From Candidatus Heimdallarchaeum endolithica (GTDB lineage Archaea > Asgardarchaeota > Heimdallarchaeia > Heimdallarchaeales > Heimdallarchaeaceae), in the NCBI GenBank assembly GCA_021513715.1, contig CP084167.1, positions 2,741,174 to 2,805,173 of the forward strand: a stretch of 64,000 nucleotides of DNA, in the 5' to 3' direction. Of the stretch, positions 19,705 through 28,287 are shown in pieces. A model generated the notes under the pieces. It was given only the letters and a program-made list of their open reading frames with translations. It searched no databases and was not told the origin of the DNA. The position numbers were made by a program, and so were the translations under genes. Numbering within the stretch: position 1 is the first letter of the stretch; the number at the start of each line of letters is the position of its first letter.

Positions 19705-20403
19705 CTAAGAATCTTGTTGGAAGATTGTACAAAACTTGGATTTAAGTTCTTTATATTCTATCAATAGATCCTTAAGCTGTTTAAATTTATCAATGTGGAT
19801 TTTATTCAGAAGTTTTTCCATTTTGGTGGCTAGAATGGGTTCAAAAAATTTTCTAAATCTGTCATAATCCTCTTTGCATGCTACTTTGAAATCTCTCCAA
19901 TTCATGATTTCTTTTTCATCCAATATAGGTGTTGAAATTAAATCTATTTCAGGATCCATTAACTGCATTTTTAGAACAATATTATTTATTTCTACATCAT
20001 CTATATAATAAACATCATCCCACATTACTTCCATAAAATAAACGTTATCCAATAAATCGTATTCGATTACAATTCTGATTCCTATTTCTTTAAAATGGGT
20101 TAACAACAATGGTTTTGGACATTCTACTAGATCTCCTCTACAATCAAATGTAAACTCAAACATTCTTTTAAAAATACTCTCCAACAAGTATTCTCTATCA
20201 TTGTCTAAGTTTAATTCAGACTTTTTCTCAGTATTGATGTAGGGGTTTGGATGTAAGCAGCCAGAACATGAATTTTCACCAAGTGCTAAGCTGATTTCTT
20301 TCATTTTTAAAAAGAATTGTTCAATACTTGCTAATAAATTCATATATTTATTATTTATAGTATCATTAATAATAATTTTTGCAAGTTGTCGTACAAATTG
20401 CAT
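19705..20403 (-). CDS. Unknown 232-residue protein with a Cys pair
   Basis: This gene faces the five-gene operon stop-to-stop and is divergent from the PARP-finger gene (115 bp between starts). A C-S-G-C pair near residue 50 and Cys residues near 90-100 could bind a metal. The middle part reads as beta strands with many Asp and Glu (YFMEVMWDDVYYIDD), and the ends are helical. I cannot name a family. Its position inside the island is the only clue to function. Confidence 0.6.
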   Translation of the reverse strand: MQFVRQLAKIIINDTINNKYMNLLASIEQFFLKMKEISLALGENSCSGCLHPNPYINTEKKSELNLDNDREYLLESIFKRMFEFTFDCRGDLVECPKPLLLTHFKEIGIRIVIEYDLLDNVYFMEVMWDDVYYIDDVEINNIVLKMQLMDPEIDLISTPILDEKEIMNWRDFKVACKEDYDRFRKFFEPILATKMEKLLNKIHIDKFKQLKDLLIEYKELKSKFCTIFQQDS

Positions 20404-20518
20404 GTTTTTTATAACTTTATTTAATAATCCTTTTTAACTTTCTAATACATTTTTTAAATTTAAAACAATTCTTAAATAACTGGATTATTATTATTTCTAA
20501 ATTTTAGTAGATGATATT

Positions 20519-22360
20519 ATGGGTGTTGAATTTAGTAAAAGCTCAAGATCAAACTGTAGAATATGTGATACTCGTATTATCAAGGGAGAATTAAGATATT
20601 ACAAAATTCAAGATACTGGTTATGATTTTGCTACTACGTGGTATTATCATATTAGATGTGTTGCGCTAGTTTCTCCTAAGATTATAAAAGCTGAACTCAA
20701 AGAAAATTATCCTGAAGAAATAATAGTTCTTTTAAAAAAATCTTTAAAATTGGGAAATGTTAAGATAAATGCTTTAACAAAAACAGAAACATTTGATTGG
20801 AAAAGTATTGTTAAATCAAGAAGTCAATGGGTAAATTCCAAAAAAATTGCTGCTGTAAAAAGTAATTTCCACGCCTCTGAAATATTAAACAGCATTATTG
20901 AACGAAAAGCTATTTTTGAGTTGTATAACTTTTTAAAAAATGAAATTTTTAAAATAAAACAAAAAGAACTTTTAATTATATTTTCCTCCATTTTTGACGA
21001 AACATGGAACTTTCCTACAGAAACTATTACAAACAAATTTCCATATGGTTGGAACAAAGATGCGAAAATTCCTGCTTTGATTGTTAATTTATTATGTAAT
21101 TGTTCTTTGAAAGAGGAAGATACGACTAATTTTTTACCATTTTATAAAAAAGTGTTACTTGAGTTTTCAAAAAGGAAATATACACAAAGTTACTCAAATA
21201 AAAAGAACATTGAGCATGACTTAGAATTAAAACTTTTACATGAAATAATAGTTAATGATATAAATAAAGATACTAAATTTATTAAACAATTTTCTTCTTT
21301 ATTAATTGAACGTATTTTTAGTTTTAAAGAGAATACTACATATGATATCAAAAGAAGCACTGATGTTTCTTACTTTTCTAGTAATAATATCTCCGAACTT
21401 TCCAGTAATTTTGGTTACTTGTCTTCTTACTGCTCAAATAATAATTATGCAGATTTTTTAAAAGACTTATATACTTTAAATCAGTTACTCGTTTTATTAC
21501 CACAAAATGATCTAAATGAACTTTTGGCAGCTGTTAATGAGGAAATCGAACTTCAGTATTCAGGCTTAACTTATTTCAAAATTAAATCATTTATGTCATT
21601 TGTTTTTGACGATCGTGAAAGTCAAATAAAACTAAAAGAGCAATTAATATCAGTTTATAATTTCTTAAATGAAAAAAAAAAAGTTCCAAGTATAATTAAT
21701 AATACTTTTATTAGTGCTTTTTACGAAAAATCCGAATCTGCTTTATTAGATAATATAAAAAATTTGGTAAATGTCACATTAATCTCCATTTTTGCAGCAT
21801 TTCCTGAAGAAGCTCATAGCTTATTTGGTGATATTTATTCTTATGAAGAAGAAATAACAAATAAAATTCGAGACACAATAAATAATTATCTTACAATTGA
21901 AGAAAACTTGTCTGAAAAAGGTAAAAAATCTAGAAAAATATATGTTGAAGAAGTTAACAAGTTAGAACAAGGAACTATTAAAGAACATTTGATAAAACAA
22001 GCTGGTAATCTGTTTATTAATAAAGAAGTAAGTTGCTATTATGGCAATAAAAGCATAGGAAAGGTAATTTATACCAAGTTTTACAAGTCATTGACTCCAG
22101 CCGTAATATTACAGTTTTCTGATGGAAGTAAATTGGATATATTATCTTTCTCTTGGTCTCCTACTGTTGATACGCTTCCTCCTGATGGAATAGAAAATGT
22201 AATCCTTGAAAAGGGAAATAATGATGAAAATAGGCGATTGATATTAATTTTTAAGGATAAGATTGTTCCACTTTTTGGATATCCCCAAATATCTTGGGCA
22301 TTGTCAAAAATACCTTATCTAAAAATACAAATTGTAAAGGACGATTTTTTTAAAATTTAG
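20519..22360 (+). CDS. Protein with N-terminal PARP-type zinc finger
   Basis: The first 50 residues match the PARP-type zinc finger pattern: VEFSKSSRSNC at the front, C13-x2-C16, IIKGELR after it, and WYYH44-x2-C47 (C-x2-C-x27-H-x2-C). In eukaryotic PARP1 and DNA ligase III this finger recognises DNA nicks and ends, so binding of broken or discontinuous DNA is likely here. Residues 80-470 are helical and unrecognised. Residues 490-613 look beta-rich (SIGKVIYTKFY, AVILQFSDGSKLDI, RRLILIFKDK). No ADP-ribosyltransferase, ligase or nuclease motif is seen. The gene closes the island and is divergent from the 232-residue gene. Zinc-finger identity is strong; function is inferred. Confidence 0.75.
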   Translation: MGVEFSKSSRSNCRICDTRIIKGELRYYKIQDTGYDFATTWYYHIRCVALVSPKIIKAELKENYPEEIIVLLKKSLKLGNVKINALTKTETFDWKSIVKSRSQWVNSKKIAAVKSNFHASEILNSIIERKAIFELYNFLKNEIFKIKQKELLIIFSSIFDETWNFPTETITNKFPYGWNKDAKIPALIVNLLCNCSLKEEDTTNFLPFYKKVLLEFSKRKYTQSYSNKKNIEHDLELKLLHEIIVNDINKDTKFIKQFSSLLIERIFSFKENTTYDIKRSTDVSYFSSNNISELSSNFGYLSSYCSNNNYADFLKDLYTLNQLLVLLPQNDLNELLAAVNEEIELQYSGLTYFKIKSFMSFVFDDRESQIKLKEQLISVYNFLNEKKKVPSIINNTFISAFYEKSESALLDNIKNLVNVTLISIFAAFPEEAHSLFGDIYSYEEEITNKIRDTINNYLTIEENLSEKGKKSRKIYVEEVNKLEQGTIKEHLIKQAGNLFINKEVSCYYGNKSIGKVIYTKFYKSLTPAVILQFSDGSKLDILSFSWSPTVDTLPPDGIENVILEKGNNDENRRLILIFKDKIVPLFGYPQISWALSKIPYLKIQIVKDDFFKI

Positions 22361-22740
22361 TATTTTAATTATATTTTTACTCCTTCATTTGATCTATTCA
22401 ATGTTGTCGGTTCATGTGATAGATTTATAACAATGTTATTATTTTAGAGAGGACTTACTTTAATGCTTCTACTAAAAAATCTGCGCTTTACTCCATATTG
22501 AAATGTTAACAATGTTTTTTAAAAATAATGAATTTACAGTTAAATTGAAAAAAGGAGAAGCAGTCAATTAGATATTATCAAATTGTATTATCTTAATTGC
22601 TAATAGAGATTCACTTTTTAGTAAAAAATAAAAGTTATTTGTTTTTAGTTAGTTTTTTGTTTTGACATATTCTGATTTCTGTATTGGTGTTATCTTATCT
22701 TCTATTTAAGTTGTTTCAGAAGTACGAAATTAATATATCA
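22361..22740. other. Gene-free AT-rich gap
   Basis: This 380-bp gap holds only very short open frames with poor start context. I see no inverted repeats long enough to call, no tRNA and no clear promoter. It lies between the PARP-finger gene and a convergent small nuclease-like gene. Confidence 0.5.
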
Positions 22741-23334
22741 TTATAAAAGAGACCTAAACAAGTCCTCTGACCACTTCTTATATTTCTCTACAACAATTTT
22801 TATTTTTTCTGATTTATTTTGTAGAATATCTTTTTTTATAGAAACTAAATAGTCTATATTTAATTTGTGTTTTATTGTCTCTTTGTCATTTTTTTTATAA
22901 TCCCACCATATTATCATTCGTTTAGTGAATTTTAGTTTCCCAAATTTTTCATCATCTATTTCATATTTTTTAAGAAAATCTTCACTCAAGAATTTATGTA
23001 AACTTCCATTTTTTATGCGTTTTAGTTTCTTATCATCATTCTCTAATATCTTTAATGATCCATTATTATAAGCAGGCCAACATTTAGCTTCTGCAAGAAT
23101 TCCTTCGTATTTACCGTTATTCTCTTTTTTAATAATATAATCAATTGCTATTCTTTTTCCGTCGTACGTTCCTCTTCGAATATCTTTACCCCATACATTG
23201 TCTTCGCCATATTTTTCTTTTAACCATGCTAGTATAACATTTTCATAAAACCTTCCAAATACAGTAGCACAGAATTTAGCTCTCTCTTCGTTTTCAGAAG
23301 GTAATTCGATAATTTGACTAATATCTTCACTCAT
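22741..23334 (-). CDS. Small PD-(D/E)XK nuclease-like protein
   Basis: This is a 197-residue protein. RIAIDYII gives a candidate metal Asp, and ILAEAKCW about 15 residues later gives E-x-K, the usual core of restriction-endonuclease-like folds. An upstream helix with FGRFYENVILAWLKEKYG fits the first helix of the fold, with GTYDGKR in between. The C-terminus is Lys-rich and helical. No methyltransferase adjoins it. It sits next to a dead transposon and may be a leftover of a restriction or mobile-element system. The family is not recognised. Confidence 0.55.
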   Translation of the reverse strand: MSEDISQIIELPSENEERAKFCATVFGRFYENVILAWLKEKYGEDNVWGKDIRRGTYDGKRIAIDYIIKKENNGKYEGILAEAKCWPAYNNGSLKILENDDKKLKRIKNGSLHKFLSEDFLKKYEIDDEKFGKLKFTKRMIIWWDYKKNDKETIKHKLNIDYLVSIKKDILQNKSEKIKIVVEKYKKWSEDLFRSLL

Positions 23335-23377
23335 GATATCACCTATGTAAGTAATTATTAAATATATAATGGAAATT

Positions 23378-24210
23378 TTATACTTTTGTATGTTTTCTCA
23401 AAATTCCACTTATTGATTTTTCATATTCAAAATTTTTATTATGCACAAAATATGTTTGTTTACTCAATAGACATGGGTTACACTTTTTGGCGCTAGAGAA
23501 ACGTAGGAGGTGATTCATAAATTTTTCTCTAAGGGTGAGGAAGTTTAAAGGATGGTGAGGGCGACTAAAATTGTAGTAAGAGCGATAGAAGGAGAGATTA
23601 GAGTTGCAGTATTTTAGACCTAATCTTTTCATCTCACGGATGATGGTTCCATGTAATCTTTCTCTTTTCCACATGTTTCAGGGTGGACAACTCTTGATTT
23701 GATGTGATTTATATCTCCTGTTCGACATCAACGGAAAAAGTTATTTGTTCCTGTTCTAACAGAAAAGAAGAGTACCCTGTTATCGGTGAGAATAGACTTG
23801 GGGGCTATAAATCTCTATTGCTTCCTCTAGTAGATTTATTATCTGGTCTTTTCTTGGTGCAAAAGGGTGGAGTTTTGCTTCTAGGCAGAAACGTGAGTGG
23901 TCATCTATCAGAGTTATTAGATAGATATGTTGTCTTTACTTGTATCTCAGCCCAGAATGGTCCTTTCACATCTATCTGCCCGTGTTAGTTAGGAGATGAG
24001 CGCTCAAACTCTCGTATAGCGGTTTGCTTCTCTTTTTTCTTTATTCCCAAGAGGAAAACCTAGCTTTTCTATTACTTTCATTACTGTAGAATGAGATACT
24101 GCTTTTTTTTCCTTCTTCAACAGATAAGCTATCTCTTTTTTCCATCAAAAGCCTTTTTAGTCACAATTTCGTAGTTTTTCTAGGTTAAGCTTGGTTTATT
24201 CAATATACAT
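23378..24210 (-). pseudogene. Decayed integrase-core (IS481/IS3-like) transposase
   Basis: On the minus strand, pieces of a DDE integrase-type transposase can be read in different frames. An HTH-like AVSHSTVMKVIEKLGF lies near 24110-24060. A catalytic-core start IDVKGPFWAEI lies near 23970-23945. The typical C-terminal YNFSRPHHPLNFLT lies near 23580-23535. Stops and frameshifts separate them, so the gene is dead. Open frames on the plus strand across this stretch are antisense noise. Intact terminal repeats were not found, so the boundaries are approximate. Confidence 0.65.
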
Positions 24211-24376
24211 CATTTATTCTTGTAACCCATTTTCTATCTATTTGTTACCAACGCGAGTAAACTAAACAACTAATTTATCATATAAAAAAATTTTTAAATT
24301 TACAAATACAATCATTAAATTGTAAATGAAAAGAATTAAATCTAGCTCCTTTATTGAATAAAAAAGGTGTATATTA

Positions 24377-24553
24377 ATGTGTATAAAGGAAGAAATATTT
24401 AGGGACTTTGTTCAAAAGTTGAGAAAAGAAAAAGAATTTTCTGATGAAATTATCAATAAAATTAAAGAATTATGGGAACATGAAAAAATAACATCTCAAG
24501 AGGAAATTCTAAAGCTAATTTCAGGAGATCATAGTGATGACATCAAAAATTAA
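24377..24553 (+). CDS. Short 58-residue protein leading into the SMC-like gene
   Basis: ATG at 24377 opens a 58-codon frame that ends at TAA 24553, about 20 bp inside the next gene. A GGTG ribosome-site-like stretch stands about 9 bp upstream. The product is charged and helical (FRDFVQKLRKEKEF, SQEEILKLISGDH). Small partners encoded just before SMC-like defence ATPases are known in several systems, so a coupled accessory subunit is a reasonable inference. The family is unknown. Confidence 0.5.
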   Translation: MCIKEEIFRDFVQKLRKEKEFSDEIINKIKELWEHEKITSQEEILKLISGDHSDDIKN

Positions 24554-26930
24554 AAAAGTTAAAATTAATTCTTTGAGGGGAATTCGAGATCTAGAATTAC
24601 AAATTGACGGTAAAAAGCTTTTGATATATGGTGAAAATGGAACAGGAAAAAGTTCAATAGTTGATGCTATCGAATTCTTTTTTTCTGGAACAATATCCCA
24701 TTTGAAAGGTGTTAGAGGAATTTCTTTACAAAACCATGGTCCTCATATACACTTTGAAAAAGATGATATGAATGTTGAAATTACTTTTAATCCAGGAAAT
24801 ATAACATTAACAAGGAACTTTAGTTTTATGTCATCACCACCAGAACACTTGAAAAGCTATTTTCAAATAACGCAAAAAAGCGCTTTTATCCTACGCAGGT
24901 CTCAAGTTCTGGAATTCATTATAAGTCGTCCTGCTGAACGCTTTAGAGCAATTGGTAGCATAATTGGTATTGAATCATTGGATAATATTGAGCTTGAAAT
25001 GAAGAAAGTTTTTGATAAAATAAAAGGAGACATTGAATTCTGTAATAAACAGTTCAAAAAAATCAAGAATGAACTTTCTAACATTATGAATAAAAAAATT
25101 GGAGGGATTGACGATATTTTACCAACAATAAACAAAATGCTTAAAGAGGTTAATTATCCTCAAATGAAATCTCTTGAAATGTTTGATGAATACTCTGAAA
25201 AATTGTTAAGCTATACAAAGAAAACTAAAAGCTTTGATAAAATTCACTTACTTAAAATGATACGTGAAACAACAACACATAAACTTGTAGAAGAAGAGAT
25301 AGAAAAAAAGATCTATTTACTAAATACCAAAATAACAAAAATATTAGATGAGGATTTTATACTAAAGAAGTACATTCATAATATTTTATACAATGGTTTA
25401 ACAATCTTAAAGGAACAAAAATCGGAAAAATGTCCATTGTGCGAGCAGGATATCGAAAGACAAAATTTAATGGAGAGAGTTGAATCAAGACTTAATACAT
25501 TAAATGATCTTTCTAATACAGCCTCTGAAATTCGTGAATTATCTGCTAATATAATCAAAGAAATAGAAGTAATAGTTAATAAACTTAACAACGTAAACTT
25601 ACACGTTAAATTAGTGGCTGAGTTATCTGAATTAAGTATACAAATTGAAGAACAAGTGATATGTCTAAAAGAAATTATAAAAAAAATTTCTTCTACTGGA
25701 GATTTTAAAAGTAATATTGAAGTTAAAATAATAGAGCAACAATTTAATAAAGTTAAGAAATTGTGGAAATATATATCAAAAAAAAGTGAAAACTTACTTG
25801 AAGTAGCTGATATTTCCAAAGAAGAGAAAGAAGTATTAGATAAAATTCGTAAAATTGAAAAAGTCCGAAATAAGACTGTTGAAATACTAAATGTTCAATC
25901 TAAAATCAAAAAATATCAAAAAAGTTTCATTCTTGCGGAAAAAATGTATTATACTTTTTCAGAAGTTAAAAAAGCAAAAATTCAAGAAATATTTAGGAAT
26001 ATTCAAAATAATATTCAACAATATTTTAAAATTATTCATCCAAGTGAACCTTTTGAAAATATAGAGCTCCATATAATCCCTGAAAGAAGAGCAAGTACAG
26101 AGCTAAGATTAGACATATTTGGTCGAGAAAGAGAGGATCCTAGGGCGTTAATAAGTGAAGGTCATCTCGATTCTTTAGGGTTATGCATATTCCTTAGTTT
26201 TATAAAGAAATTTAATAAAGATTGTTCATTAATTATATTAGATGATGTAGTTTCTACAGTTGATTCTAAACATCGAGAAAATATTTGTAAATTATTATTG
26301 GAAGAATTTAAAGATAAACAATTAATTATAACAACACATGACGAATTGTGGTATGATCAATTACTTTCATATCAACGAGTTTACAATATGGAAAATGATT
26401 TTAAGAATATGGTTATTGTTAAATGGAGTATCAATACAGGACCAATAATTCAACCTTATAAAACCAGGTGGGAAAGGATACAAGAAAAAATTGATAAAGG
26501 AGATAAAAATGGTGCAGGAAATGAGGGGCGACAATATCTTGAGTGGATTCTAACAGAGATCTGTGAGAGAATGCGAGCACAAGTAAGTTTCAAGAAGTCT
26601 GGACGATATGAGTTGGGAGAATTACTAGACTCAGCTAAAAAACGACTAGACAAATTATTAAAAGACAGTGAATTTAAAGATAAAATCAAAGAAGCATTTG
26701 AAAATCTTGAAACTAAAGTCTTTTTAGGGAACATTCTTTCACATGAAAATAAAATAACTAAAAAAGTGTCCCTTAATGAAGTAGAAAGCTTTTGTAGTTC
26801 TGTAAAAAATCTTCATAATCAATTCTTGTGCTCTACTTGTGGCAAATTTTTAAATTATTACAACAATCTAAAGATAATTAGATGTTCAAACCCGAAATGC
26901 AAAGATCCTATTGAGGTGAAAACCACATGA
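24534..26930 (+). CDS. SMC/Rad50/RecF-like ATPase with zinc hook
   Basis: This 798-residue protein (GTG 24534 or ATG 24537) has the N-terminal ABC half with Walker A GENGTGKSS (33-41). Long coiled-coil arms flank a C-x2-C zinc hook (C300, C303 in CPLC). The C-terminal half has an SEGHLDSLG signature, Walker B LIILDDVVSTVD and the H-loop TTHDE. Beyond the ATPase core is a helical domain often seen on defence-type SMC proteins (EGRQYLEWILTEICERM), and a final C-x2-C...C-x4-C ribbon. Such proteins clamp or scan DNA; Lamassu LmuB and RloC are examples of the wider group. A separate effector gene is not obvious, so standalone action or use of the 58-residue partner is possible. Confidence 0.85.
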   Translation: MMTSKIKKVKINSLRGIRDLELQIDGKKLLIYGENGTGKSSIVDAIEFFFSGTISHLKGVRGISLQNHGPHIHFEKDDMNVEITFNPGNITLTRNFSFMSSPPEHLKSYFQITQKSAFILRRSQVLEFIISRPAERFRAIGSIIGIESLDNIELEMKKVFDKIKGDIEFCNKQFKKIKNELSNIMNKKIGGIDDILPTINKMLKEVNYPQMKSLEMFDEYSEKLLSYTKKTKSFDKIHLLKMIRETTTHKLVEEEIEKKIYLLNTKITKILDEDFILKKYIHNILYNGLTILKEQKSEKCPLCEQDIERQNLMERVESRLNTLNDLSNTASEIRELSANIIKEIEVIVNKLNNVNLHVKLVAELSELSIQIEEQVICLKEIIKKISSTGDFKSNIEVKIIEQQFNKVKKLWKYISKKSENLLEVADISKEEKEVLDKIRKIEKVRNKTVEILNVQSKIKKYQKSFILAEKMYYTFSEVKKAKIQEIFRNIQNNIQQYFKIIHPSEPFENIELHIIPERRASTELRLDIFGREREDPRALISEGHLDSLGLCIFLSFIKKFNKDCSLIILDDVVSTVDSKHRENICKLLLEEFKDKQLIITTHDELWYDQLLSYQRVYNMENDFKNMVIVKWSINTGPIIQPYKTRWERIQEKIDKGDKNGAGNEGRQYLEWILTEICERMRAQVSFKKSGRYELGELLDSAKKRLDKLLKDSEFKDKIKEAFENLETKVFLGNILSHENKITKKVSLNEVESFCSSVKNLHNQFLCSTCGKFLNYYNNLKIIRCSNPKCKDPIEVKTT

Positions 26931-26998
26931 ATGGTTTATATAACAAAATTCCATTAAATTAATGTTTCTATTTTTCTTTTCTTTTTATCTTTAAATTA

Positions 26999-28001
26999 AG
27001 CATGTCCAAAAATTAATTTTTATTAATGTGGGGGTTTATGTCGGAAGTATGAATTTCTTTCAGATCATAGACCCCCACAAAGCAAGAGAATTCATAATCA
27101 TTAATGAACCTTTCCTTAAGAAACTGGTGAAAGAGGAACCGAGAGAAAGCAAGAGAGGGAGAAAGAGAATAGCAGAAAGATGGGTGATACTGGCTTTAGC
27201 AATCATTGCTAGAATAGAAGGGATAGCTTGGAGGAAGTTAGAGGAAAAGTTGTCTTTATGCGATTTTTTGATAGAAGAGGGGTGGATGAAGAAGATTCCT
27301 TCTAAATCTACTTTTCATGCAGTGTGGAGAGCGACAGAAAGTAAAATCTTAGAGCAGTGGATAATAGATTTAGGTAGGGAAATAGTGAGGAAAAAAGGCT
27401 TGAAAGCTATGGCAGTGGATAGTTCAGGGTTTAAAATCCGTCAAGCTTCTGTTTGGCGTTTTCTCAAGTGGGTAAGAGGAGGACTAAAGAAAACCTCTAA
27501 ACTTTTCTGGAAGATACACCTTATAGTTGGTTTACCCTCTCGAGCTATAGTCTCTCTCGCTCATTCTGCTAGTAACACTCACGATAGTAAAGTCTTCGGT
27601 TTACTCTGGCAGAAACTTCCTTCTGCACTCTTGAGACCTTTCTTGCGATTTTATGGAGACTGTGCCTACTGGACAGAAAATATCGTTGGACTTCTTAGCC
27701 AACATTCCTTTTTTCCTGTTATTCCCCCAAAAAGTAATGCTCGTTATCCCTCTCCTCCTCCCCTCGGACCAATAGTTCAAGCTCATCGTCTCTACCCTGG
27801 TCTGTATCGTCGTAATCATCATCCCGAGTATCGTAGTAGTATTGAACACGTCTTTGGTCTCCTTAAACTCTCTCTTCCCCCAATCCTTGATCGTTTACCC
27901 TCCACCATCCTCTCTACCTTGTACAGTTCTCTTCTCTGTTACAACTACCTTTTACTCCTTCGGACCGTTTAGTAGGTGAAAAAGAATTTTTGGACATGCT
28001 T
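26999..28001 (+). mobile_element. IS5-like insertion sequence, apparently intact
   Basis: The element of about 1.0 kb carries perfect 15-bp inverted ends, GCATGTCCAAAAATT at 27000-27014 and its reverse complement at 27985-27999. A direct copy of TTTAAATTA lies on each side (26990-26998 and 28002-28010) and may be the target duplication, though the flanks are AT-rich. It contains one full transposase gene and no cargo. Confidence 0.8.
27028..27972 (+). CDS. IS5-family DDE transposase
   Basis: The frame starts at GTG 27028 or, more likely, ATG 27049, and codes for about 307-314 residues. The DDE triad can be placed at AVDSSGFK, FYGDCAYW and YRSSIEHVFG, which matches the IS5/IS1182-type DDE_Tnp_1 group. 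The N-terminal part has the DUF4096-like helical domain with RKLEEKL. The gene is richer in G and C than its neighbours, as expected of a recent arrival, and is free of stops between the two inverted repeats. It is likely active or recently so. Confidence 0.88.
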   Translation: MGVYVGSMNFFQIIDPHKAREFIIINEPFLKKLVKEEPRESKRGRKRIAERWVILALAIIARIEGIAWRKLEEKLSLCDFLIEEGWMKKIPSKSTFHAVWRATESKILEQWIIDLGREIVRKKGLKAMAVDSSGFKIRQASVWRFLKWVRGGLKKTSKLFWKIHLIVGLPSRAIVSLAHSASNTHDSKVFGLLWQKLPSALLRPFLRFYGDCAYWTENIVGLLSQHSFFPVIPPKSNARYPSPPPLGPIVQAHRLYPGLYRRNHHPEYRSSIEHVFGLLKLSLPPILDRLPSTILSTLYSSLLCYNYLLLLRTV

Positions 28002-28010
28002 TTTAAATTA

Positions 28011-28287
28011 TTGAAATGTTATTTATTATTTATTTAATATTTTTTATTGTTAAATGATGAAAAATATTTCATCCTTCTGTAAATATTATACACCCTCCTC
28101 TCAATGAGTTTTTGGTGTCTTCTAACATATTATATTTTCATAAGTAGGACTTAACAATAAGGCATGTTATTGTCCACAACTGGTGTCTTCTAAAAAGGTC
28201 TTATGTCCAAAAATCGTTATTTTAAACCCTTTAAACTAAATATACCCATCTTATTGAAAGGTAGACTATAATAAATATTTATTCGGT
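28011..28287. other. Gap with short repeats beside the insertion sequence
   Basis: No gene is seen. GGTGTCTTCTA occurs twice (28114-28124 and 28182-28192). ATGTCCAAAAAT at 28203-28214 repeats the outer end of the neighbouring insertion sequence in the same direction as its left end. This may be the scar of an earlier insertion. Confidence 0.45.

Noticed and set aside
23704-23988. A 94-codon plus-strand open frame
   Set aside because: It is antisense to the decayed transposase and has no domain or ribosome site.
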